The translations under genes and the position numbers were made by a program. The notes under the pieces are model-generated. The model worked only from the letters and a program-made list of their open reading frames with translations. It was not told where the DNA came from and searched no databases. From positions 1 to 51,006 of the forward strand of contig DASUBV010000340.1 in assembly GCA_035763085.1 (NCBI GenBank): a DNA stretch of 51,006 bases, written 5' to 3'. Positions within the stretch are counted from its first letter, which is position 1; each line of letters begins with the position of its first letter. This document shows positions 8,807 to 15,009 of this stretch, piece by piece. Origin of the DNA: DASUBV01 sp035763085. Lineage in GTDB: Bacteria; Actinomycetota; Actinomycetes; Streptosporangiales; Streptosporangiaceae.

Positions 8807-9607
8807 ATGAACGAGCTGGCGTGGGTGACGGTGGCCGCCGCGGCCGCCGGGCTCGTGGCCGGCCGCTACGTCGTGGTGCTCGCCGCCTGGCTCCCGGAGG
8901 CTGACCCGGCCCGGGGGGACCCGGTCCGCTGGTGCCCGCCGCGGCGCTGCCCGCACCCCGGCGGCACCGCGCTGCGCGCGGCCGACATGGTGCCGCTGTC
9001 GGGCTGGCGGCGCGTGCGCGGCCGGTGCCCGGGCTGCGCGGCCCGGATCGGCGCCTGGCGGGTGCCCGCCGAGATCCTCACCGCCGCCGTGCTGGCCGTC
9101 CTGGCGCTGCGGCTCGGGGCGAGCCCGGCGCTGCCGGCCTTCTGCTACCTGGGCGTGGCGGGCGTGGCGCTGGCGTTCATCGACGCCCGGCACAAGCGGC
9201 TGCCCGACCCGCTGACCCTGCCGTCCTACCCGGTCGCCCTGGTGCTGCTGGGCATCGCGGCCCCGGCTGCGCCGGACGGCGGCCGGCATTTCCTGACCGG
9301 GCTGGCCGGGCTGGCCGCGGCGTGGCTGCTGTTCGTGATCCAGGCGCTGGTCTACCCGGCTGGCATCGGCTGGGGCGACGTGAAGCTGTCCGGGCTGCTC
9401 GGCCTGTACCTGGGCTGGCTGGGCATCAGCACGCTGGTCGCCGGGCTGGTCCTGGCCTACCTGCTGGCGGCCGTCGCCGGGCTGGCCCTGCTGGCCGCGC
9501 GGCGGGCCACCCGCAAGACGCAGGTCCCGTTCGGGCCGTTCCTGCTGGCCGGCGCGCTGGCCGCGATCCTGCTCAGCGGCCTGGGACAGCCGGTCCTGAT
9601 GTTGTAG
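8807..9607 (+). CDS. Type IV prepilin peptidase (A24 family)
   Basis: A 266-residue integral membrane aspartyl protease that cleaves class III signal peptides of prepilins, Tad/Flp pilins or competence pseudopilins at the inner membrane. Both catalytic aspartates are visible: D126 in FIDARHKRLPD and D191 in GWGDVK. A cytoplasmic loop carries C43-x4-C48 and C74-x2-C77, like the zinc-binding N-methyltransferase loop of bifunctional members, but the region is compressed, so methylase activity is uncertain. Six or more hydrophobic segments are present. No pilin or Tad gene lies nearby, so its substrates are encoded elsewhere. It converges on the MaoC genes. Confidence 0.9.
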   Translation: MNELAWVTVAAAAAGLVAGRYVVVLAAWLPEADPARGDPVRWCPPRRCPHPGGTALRAADMVPLSGWRRVRGRCPGCAARIGAWRVPAEILTAAVLAVLALRLGASPALPAFCYLGVAGVALAFIDARHKRLPDPLTLPSYPVALVLLGIAAPAAPDGGRHFLTGLAGLAAAWLLFVIQALVYPAGIGWGDVKLSGLLGLYLGWLGISTLVAGLVLAYLLAAVAGLALLAARRATRKTQVPFGPFLLAGALAAILLSGLGQPVLML

Positions 9608-9625
9608 CCGGGGCAGCCGGGCCTG

Positions 9626-9648
9626 CCGGGCCCGCGGCGGCGGCCCGG
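9626..9648. terminator. Candidate bidirectional hairpin terminator
   Basis: CCGGGCC at 9626-9632 pairs with GGCCCGG at 9642-9648 across a 9-base loop, between the convergent prepilin peptidase and MaoC genes. There is no T-tract, as is usual in high-GC actinobacteria. Confidence 0.4.
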
Positions 9649-9659
9649 GGGATGCCCGG

Positions 9660-10088
9660 TCAGGGCAGGATGACCACGGCGCGGGCCCGGGACAGCACCT
9701 TGGTGCCGGCCGCGCGGGCCGTGAGCGCCAGTGCCACCCGGTTGCCGTCGAGCTTCTCCTCAACCTTGCCGGTGACCTCGATCGCCGCCCCGGCGTCATC
9801 GTCGGGCACCACGACCGGGGCGGAGAACCGCACGCCGAACTCGGCCACCGTGGCAGCCGGCCCGGCCCAGTCCGTCACGTACCGGCCGGCCTGCGCCATG
9901 GTGAACATGCCGTGCGCGATGACGTCAGGCAGGCCCACCGACCGTGCCAGCCGCTCGTTCCAGTGAATGACGTTGAAGTCGCCGGATGCGCCGCAGTACT
10001 TGACCAGGCTGAGCCGCCTGACCGGGTAGGTAACCGCCGGCAGCTCGGCACCGGCCTCGACATCGGCGTAGCTGACCTGCTCGCTCAC
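9660..10088 (-). CDS. MaoC-fold (R)-hydratase/dehydratase, HadB-like
   Basis: A 142-residue single hot-dog protein with the hydratase motif D37-x4-H42 (SGDFNVIHW) followed by GLPDVIAHGMFTM, typical of the catalytic subunit of (3R)-hydroxyacyl dehydratases (HadB type). It starts four bases after the stop of the upstream MaoC gene, so the two are co-translated and probably form a heterodimer. In mycobacteria the equivalent pair serves the FAS-II mycolate cycle. Here the substrate is unknown, since nothing in the window shows mycolate synthesis. The rpmG-hadA-hadB order is widely conserved in actinobacteria. Confidence 0.9.
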   Translation of the reverse strand: MSEQVSYADVEAGAELPAVTYPVRRLSLVKYCGASGDFNVIHWNERLARSVGLPDVIAHGMFTMAQAGRYVTDWAGPAATVAEFGVRFSAPVVVPDDDAGAAIEVTGKVEEKLDGNRVALALTARAAGTKVLSRARAVVILP

Positions 10089-10092
10089 CGCG

Positions 10093-10536
10093 TCACTTCC
10101 CCCGCTCGACCAGTGTGGACACGGCCGTGCAGACGAGCTCGCCGGCCGTGGTGCGGATCTCGGTGCGGGTGGTCATCATGGACAGCGAGCCCACCGAGCG
10201 GATGCTGTCGATGGTGGCCTGCGCGGTGACCACGTCACCGGCCGTGATCGGGCGGGTGTAGGAGAACTGCTGCTCACCGTGGACCACCATCGAGTAGTCC
10301 AGGCCCAGGCCGGGGTCGGCCACCGCGCGGCCGGCACCTGTCATGCTGACCACGATCGCGAACGTGGGCGGGGCGATCACATCCGGGTGCCCGGCGGCCT
10401 GCGCGGCCGCAGCGTCCCGGTACACGGGGCTGGGGTCGCCGATCGCGTCAGCGAACTCCGCGATCTTGACCCGGCTTACCTCGTACGGCGCGGTGGCCGG
10501 GTAGGCCCGGCCGACATAGTCAGGGTTAATGGCCAT
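10093..10536 (-). CDS. MaoC N-terminal-type dehydratase, HadA/HadC-like
   Basis: A 147-residue hot-dog protein (FAS1-like dehydratase domain) with IGDPSPVYRD and PPTFAIVVS motifs. It lacks the D-x4-H catalytic pair, as expected for the substrate-binding subunit that pairs with a catalytic HadB-like chain. That partner is encoded directly downstream with a four-base gap. It lies immediately after rpmG, the conserved actinobacterial order. Family assignment is strong. The physiological acyl substrate is not shown by the sequence. Confidence 0.9.
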   Translation of the reverse strand: MAINPDYVGRAYPATAPYEVSRVKIAEFADAIGDPSPVYRDAAAAQAAGHPDVIAPPTFAIVVSMTGAGRAVADPGLGLDYSMVVHGEQQFSYTRPITAGDVVTAQATIDSIRSVGSLSMMTTRTEIRTTAGELVCTAVSTLVERGK

Positions 10537-10556
10537 GCGGCACCGCGGCCCGGTAC

Positions 10557-10721
10557 TTAGCGGGTCTCGCGGTGCGGCTGGTGCTTGCGGCAGTTCGGGC
10601 AGTACTTGCTCAGGTCGAGCCGGTCGGGGTCATTCCGCCGGTTCTTCCTGGTGATGTAGTTACGGTGCTTGCACTCCTGGCAGGCCAGCGTGATCTTCGG
10701 CCTGACATCTGTCGCAGCCAC
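10557..10721 (-). CDS. rpmG: 50S ribosomal protein L33, zinc-binding form
   Basis: A 54-residue protein read from GTG: VAATDVRPKITLACQEC, then CKHRNYITRKNRRNDP, ending KYCPNCRKHQPHRETR. Two C-x2-C pairs (CQEC and CPNC) mark the zinc-ribbon (C+) type of L33, a large-subunit protein near the E site. It lies 172 bases downstream of tRNA-Met and 20 bases before the HadA-like gene on the same strand. That order is commonly seen in actinobacteria. Organisms with several rpmG copies often carry a Zur-repressed zinc-free paralogue elsewhere. This copy is the zinc form and shows no obvious Zur box. Confidence 0.95.
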   Translation of the reverse strand: MAATDVRPKITLACQECKHRNYITRKNRRNDPDRLDLSKYCPNCRKHQPHRETR

Positions 10722-10893
10722 GTGGAGTGCCTCTCTTTCCTGCGGGCGGCCCGGGTCCGGGCGTCCTGATCATCGGGGATCCGCGCCCCCGCACACGGGA
10801 AACTATCGCACGCGGGGCTCGGCAGCCTGTCTAGCACCCGGCCGGCCGGGCTTATTCCATGCCGTCCGCGCGCAGGCCGCCGGGCACGTCTCG

Positions 10894-10967
10894 TAGCGGA
10901 GGCCGGACTTGAACCGGCGACACAGCGATTATGAGCCGCTTGCTCTGCCTGACTGAGCTACTCCGCC
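10894..10967 (-). tRNA. tRNA-Met (anticodon CAU), elongator type
   Basis: A cloverleaf is readable on the minus strand. The acceptor stem is GGCGGAG with CTCCGCT and discriminator A. The D arm is GCTC/GAGC, the anticodon loop CTCATAA is closed by AGCGG/TCGCT, and the T arm is GCCGG-TTCAAGT-CCGGC. The anticodon is CAU. A paired first base (G1 with U72) rather than the initiator's mismatch, and the position before rpmG, fit elongator tRNA-Met. CCA is not encoded. Confidence 0.95.
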
Positions 10968-11185
10968 GCGCAGGCCCCGCCGCCGGAGCCTGGATTCCGG
11001 CTCAGGCGGGCGGCCAGAATCCCAGGCCTCAGCGCGGGACTGACCTAGGATACCGGGATTTCGGAGCGCCCGCGCCGCAGGGCACTCCGGGCGGTTCCGG
11101 CTGCCTCGCCGGAGGGCGCGCCCGGCGCCGCCTTCCCTCGTCGCACGCTCCTGGCCCGGGCGCCTCGCGGTCCCGGCGCCGCCTG

Positions 11186-11209
11186 GCCCGGCCCGCTGGC
11201 GGGCCGGGC
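11186..11209 (-). terminator. Hairpin terminator
   Basis: GCCCGGCCCGC and GCGGGCCGGGC form a perfect 11-base-pair stem with a minimal loop. It ends 22 bases beyond the stop of the 11232-11543 gene. No T-tract. Confidence 0.55.
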
Positions 11210-11231
11210 ACTGACCGGGCTGCCCGCCGGA

Positions 11232-11543
11232 TCAGTGCCAGTCGAACCGGGCGACCTTGCCGCCGATCACCATGACCGAGCCCGCGGTGGTCATCTTGTC
11301 GCGCCAGATGGTGTAGCGGCCGGCTGGCAGGCCGGGGTAGATCGCGGCGTACCCGGTGCCGGTGTCGACCGGCCGCTCGCGCACCTGGGCGTGGGTGCGC
11401 CGGGCCCACGGGCCGCCGGCGGGGCTGATCTCGATGTCGTGGCCGGCCAGTTCCCGCGGGGTATGCAGGATGAGTGCCCCCACGCCGGGCCGGATGTCGA
11501 GCACCGTGCCGGGCGCGGTCGGCCCGTGCAGCACTTCGGTCAT
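11232..11543 (-). CDS. Conserved small actinobacterial protein
   Basis: A 103-residue beta-rich protein starting MTEVLHGPTAPGTVLDI. It has DIEISPAGGPWARRTHAQVRER followed by YAAIYPGLPAGRYTIW, the layout of a small beta-sandwich or carbohydrate-binding-like module. It has no signal peptide or membrane segment. I recall similar proteins in many actinobacteria, sometimes labelled phospholipase without basis, and I see no catalytic motif here. It is monocistronic, with a hairpin terminator after the stop. Function unknown. Confidence 0.75.
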   Translation of the reverse strand: MTEVLHGPTAPGTVLDIRPGVGALILHTPRELAGHDIEISPAGGPWARRTHAQVRERPVDTGTGYAAIYPGLPAGRYTIWRDKMTTAGSVMVIGGKVARFDWH

Positions 11544-11994
11544 GGCTGACTATCTCCCGTCTAGCGCCTCGGCCACGCCAGGTAGCCGGGCATGATCAGG
11601 TAAGGCTGGGCTGTCAGTACCGCTTCAGGAGCCTGTGACCGGGCAGGGCCAGGCCAGCACGCAGTTGCGCGCCTGGCTGGCGGGAAGACCATCCAGGCGG
11701 TCTGGCGAGCTGGGATTGCCAAGCACCTCAGCCACAGAGCCAGGCCCGGGCGGGGCGGGCGCGGGCGATGCTGCGGCGACCTCCCCGATGGTAAACGACG
11801 GTTGCGCCCGCCGGCGGGCCATTCGCGAAGGCGATTGCGCCCCGGCAATCGGCTTTCCGGCCTGCCACTGCTGTTTTGCTACTGCTGCCTGGGATTATCT
11901 CCCGATGGCCCGGCCTGACTCATGATCATGCCGGCCGCGGCCAAGTCATTGCCGGATCTTTCCCGCCGCCTTGCCCGGCCGGGAGCCGCGCATG
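11544..11994. other. Intergenic stretch without a supported gene
   Basis: This 451-base gap lies upstream of the 11232-11543 gene and downstream of the LtrA gene, which are both on the minus strand. Short open frames exist on both strands, but none has a binding site with protein-like composition. It is somewhat less GC-rich near 11870-11960. Nothing functional is identified beyond the likely promoter of the small gene. Confidence 0.5.
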
Positions 11995-13206
11995 TTAGGC
12001 GTGTTCCGGGCCGGCCTGCCGGGCCCGGTCCCCGGTCCGGTAGTCGGTGACTGCCACGGCCATGACGACGGCCGCCGCGCACGCGCCCAGGACGAGAGCC
12101 GGCACGTGCGGGGCGAGCAGGCCGAGCAGCGCCAGCAGGGCGATCGCGGCGAGCCGGGGCCAGGGCACCTGCCGCCAGACCACGGCCTTGAAGGCGGCAT
12201 GCCCGGCGATGTACAGCGCCGGTCCGCCGAGGAGCAGCCAGGCGGCGCCGGCCGTGACATGCCCGAGCGGATGCGACAGCATGACCTCATCGCCCGCGGC
12301 CGCGACAATGATCCCGCCGACCATCACCGGATGAATGAGGTGATACGCGGACCGGCCGAGCCGGCCGGGGTCGGCGGATCCCGCGATGACCCGGGCGCCG
12401 GCTTCCGCGCTGCGGTCGAAGTACAGCCACCACAGCCCGGCGCTGCCGGCGAAGGCCACGCAGAACGCCCCCAGGGCCGGGCCGGCGCTGGCCTGCGGCG
12501 CGGCCAGCGGTCCGCTCAGCAGGCCGGCCAGCGTGGCCCCGGTGACCACGATGGACTCGCCGAGGGCGATGAGGATGAAGGCCTGGCAGCGCTCGGCGAA
12601 GTGACCGCCCTCGATGTCCCACTCCTGGGTCCGGGACCGGCCCAGCCCCGGCGTGTAGAAGCCGGCCGCGCTGCCGAGCAGGTCCACGGCGACCGCGGCC
12701 AGCCACAGCACCTCGCGCGGCCCGCTCCCGGCCAGCCCGCCGGCCAGCGCGAGCCCGCCGCTGACGCAGCACCAGGCCAGGATGCGCTGGAAGTTGCGCT
12801 GCAGAGCGGCGCCGCGCAGTGCCCACACCGCGAAGGCGCTGCGGCCCACCTGAATGACGGCGTAGCCGCCGCCGATGATCAGGCCGCCGTCGCCGAATGC
12901 CTCGGGCAGGTCGGCCGACATGCCCAGGCTGACCAGCATCAGGGCCAGCAGCAGCAGCCGGACCGGGATCTGGCCCGGATCCAGCCAGTTGGTCAGCCAG
13001 GTGGTATACGCCCACAGCAGCCAGACCATGGTCAGCAGCAGGCCGGCCCGGACGGCTCCGGCCAGGCTCAGGTGACTCAGCAGGTAGTGCGACAGCTGCG
13101 TCACGGCGAACACGAAGACCAGGTCAAAGAACAGCTCGATGTTGGTCACGCGCTGCGCGCCGCCCGCGCGGCTGCGCCGCAGGCTGGCGCGGCCGGGCTG
13201 GTTCAC
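11995..13206 (-). CDS. Low-temperature-requirement A (LtrA) family membrane protein
   Basis: A 403-residue multispanning protein with about ten hydrophobic helices. The family signature VTNIELFFDLVFVFAVTQLSH is near the N terminus, and GHFAERCQAFILIALGESI lies midway. LtrA was named from a Listeria cold-growth mutant. Its molecular function is not established. The GTG start is preceded by a purine-rich GGGAG. Neighbours are unrelated and it appears monocistronic. The C-terminal tail is short, charged and cytoplasmic. Family confident, role unknown. Confidence 0.9.
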   Translation of the reverse strand: MNQPGRASLRRSRAGGAQRVTNIELFFDLVFVFAVTQLSHYLLSHLSLAGAVRAGLLLTMVWLLWAYTTWLTNWLDPGQIPVRLLLLALMLVSLGMSADLPEAFGDGGLIIGGGYAVIQVGRSAFAVWALRGAALQRNFQRILAWCCVSGGLALAGGLAGSGPREVLWLAAVAVDLLGSAAGFYTPGLGRSRTQEWDIEGGHFAERCQAFILIALGESIVVTGATLAGLLSGPLAAPQASAGPALGAFCVAFAGSAGLWWLYFDRSAEAGARVIAGSADPGRLGRSAYHLIHPVMVGGIIVAAAGDEVMLSHPLGHVTAGAAWLLLGGPALYIAGHAAFKAVVWRQVPWPRLAAIALLALLGLLAPHVPALVLGACAAAVVMAVAVTDYRTGDRARQAGPEHA

Positions 13207-13514
13207 TCCGCTTGCTCCCGTCTGGACATCTCCCTGCCGGCCGGCTCGCCGCCGCCAGGACTGATCCTGGCCGATATCCGGGCCGGAATCTGCCCTGACT
13301 CGCAGACGCCGGCGGCCGATTGCCGGTTCCGGTCAGCACGACCGCGGACGGCAGGTTTACCTCAGGTAGCGGCGCTCGTACGACATCTCCTCAGCGGCGT
13401 CGGCGGCCCGCCGGCGGGCGCCGGCGAGCCGCTGACGCCGCACGAGCCTGCGAGCAGGAAGGGCGGCGCCCCCGGCAGCACGCAGGCGAGCGCCAGCAGC
13501 ACGAGCCGGGCTCG
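13207..13514. other. Gap between serine dehydratase and LtrA genes
   Basis: This 308-base stretch follows the sdaA stop and includes the LtrA promoter side. A hydrophobic run (VLLALACVLP, then PPFLLAG) starts at 13502 on the minus strand, and a charged run ending AAEEMSYERRYLR is in the adjacent frame. Together they look like a small single-pass membrane protein broken by a frameshift, which is described as a finding. No intact gene is supported. Confidence 0.4.
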
Positions 13515-14888
13515 CTAGCACTCGACGACGTTGAGGGCCAGCCCGCCGCGGGCCGTCTCCTTGTACTTGTCTTTCATGTCCGCGCCGGTCTCGCGCATCG
13601 TCTTGATCGCCTTGTCCAGCGACACCTTGTGCTGGCCGTCGCCGCGGACTGCCATCCGCGCCGCGGTGATCGCCTTCACCGACGCGATGGCGTTGCGCTC
13701 GATGCACGGGATCTGCACCAGGCCGCCGACGGGGTCGCAGGTCAGGCCGAGGTTGTGCTCGACGCCGATCTCCGCCGCGTTCTCCACCTGCTCCGGCGTC
13801 CCGCCCAGCACCTCGGCCAGCGCGCCTGAGGCCATCGAGCAGGCCGAGCCCACCTCGCCCTGGCAGCCGACCTCGGCTCCGGAGATCGACGCGTTCTCCT
13901 TGAACAGCACCCCGATGGCCCCGGCGGTGAGCAGGAACCGGATCACGCCGTCGTCAGATGCGCCCGGCACGAACCGGGTGTAGTAATGCAGGACCGCCGG
14001 GATGATCCCGGCGGCGCCATTGGTCGGCGCGGTGACGACCCGGCCGCCGGCCGCGTTCTCCTCGTTGACCGCCAGCGCGTAGAGCGTGATCCACTCCATG
14101 GCGTGCAGCGGGTCGTGAGTGTCGCCGGCCCGCTCCAGCGTCTCGCGCAGTCCGCGTGCCCGGCGGCGGACCTTCAGCCCGCCGGGCAGCACCCCGTCGG
14201 CCGCGCAGCCGCGCGCCACGCACTCCTGCATCACCGCCCAGATCCGCAGCAGGCCCTCGCGCACCTCGGCCTTGTCCCGGCGGACCAGCTCGTTGGCCAG
14301 CATGATCCCGCTGACGGGCAGTCCCGTCGCCGCGGTGTGCGCGAGCAGCTCAGCGGCCGTGCTGAACGGGTAGGGCACCGGCGTGGCGTCCCGGACGATC
14401 GCCGGGTTGCCGGCCTCGTCCTCGCCGAGCACGAACCCGCCGCCGACCGAGTAGTACGTCCGCGCGCTCAGCTCGGCTCCGCCGGCGTCGTAGGCGGCGA
14501 ACCGCATCGCGTTGGGATGGAACGGCAGCCGCTTGCGCCGGTGCAGGATCACGTCCGCATCGACATCGAACCGGATGCCCGCGGTGCCGGGCAGGTTCAG
14601 GATGCCGGTGTCGCGGACCGCATCGACCAGCGGCTGGGCCGCGGCCGGGTCGACCGTTTCCGGCTGCTCGCCGGACAGGCCGAGGACGACGGCCTTGACG
14701 CTGCCGTGGCCGTGCCCGGTGGCGCCGAGCGAGCCGAACAGCTCGACCCGGATCCGCGCGATGCGGCCGGCCAGCCCGTCACCGGCGGCGGAGGCGGCGA
14801 ACATGGCGGCAGCCCGCATTGGCCCGACCGTGTGCGAGCTGGACGGGCCGATACCGATCTTGAACAGGTCAAAGACGCTGATCGTCAT
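13515..14888 (-). CDS. sdaA: L-serine dehydratase (L-serine ammonia-lyase), single chain
   Basis: A 457-residue iron-sulfur enzyme that deaminates L-serine to pyruvate and ammonia. The N-terminal beta domain has the SSSHTVGP motif at 16-23. The C-terminal alpha domain carries GCQGEVGSACSM and LTCDPVGGLVQIPC, whose cysteines hold the oxygen-sensitive 4Fe-4S cluster. The start is taken at MTISVFDLF, behind GGAG, because upstream codons are Arg/Gly/Ala-rich without homology. It follows the dehydrogenase/GcvT fusion on the same strand after 121 bases. That suits a route of N-methylglycine to glycine to serine to pyruvate, with GlyA supplied from elsewhere. A palindrome sits 24 bases upstream. Confidence 0.95.
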   Translation of the reverse strand: MTISVFDLFKIGIGPSSSHTVGPMRAAAMFAASAAGDGLAGRIARIRVELFGSLGATGHGHGSVKAVVLGLSGEQPETVDPAAAQPLVDAVRDTGILNLPGTAGIRFDVDADVILHRRKRLPFHPNAMRFAAYDAGGAELSARTYYSVGGGFVLGEDEAGNPAIVRDATPVPYPFSTAAELLAHTAATGLPVSGIMLANELVRRDKAEVREGLLRIWAVMQECVARGCAADGVLPGGLKVRRRARGLRETLERAGDTHDPLHAMEWITLYALAVNEENAAGGRVVTAPTNGAAGIIPAVLHYYTRFVPGASDDGVIRFLLTAGAIGVLFKENASISGAEVGCQGEVGSACSMASGALAEVLGGTPEQVENAAEIGVEHNLGLTCDPVGGLVQIPCIERNAIASVKAITAARMAVRGDGQHKVSLDKAIKTMRETGADMKDKYKETARGGLALNVVEC

Positions 14889-14911
14889 GGCCGCGCTCCT
14901 GTCTGATCTGC

Positions 14912-14924
14912 CACCACTGTGGTG
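14912..14924. promoter_or_regulatory. CACCACTGTGGTG palindrome upstream of sdaA
   Basis: Perfect 6-base arms around a single T, centred 30 bases before the sdaA ATG. This is a suitable place for an operator. No family consensus is recognised. Confidence 0.35.
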
Positions 14925-15009
14925 ATCATCCCGCCCTCTGTATCCTGCGCGCCAGCGGGGCGCCTGTGTGGCACCGCCGGCGCGCTGCGCAATCTGCGCG
15001 CCAGCTTCG

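Noticed and set aside
10894..10967. G1-U72 pair of tRNA-Met as an unusual feature
   Set aside because: From memory a G-U first pair is usual in actinobacterial elongator tRNA-Met, so it is not reported as a finding.
11561..11925. Short opposing frames of 65-96 codons
   Set aside because: No ribosome binding site with protein-like composition on either strand. Left as non-coding.
11971..13518. 515-codon plus-strand frame opposite the LtrA gene
   Set aside because: It is a shadow frame. The minus strand encodes a clear LtrA membrane protein.
14889..15009. Glycine riboswitch before sdaA
   Set aside because: I looked for the paired glycine aptamer pattern in the 121-base gap. It is too short and shows only a small palindrome.
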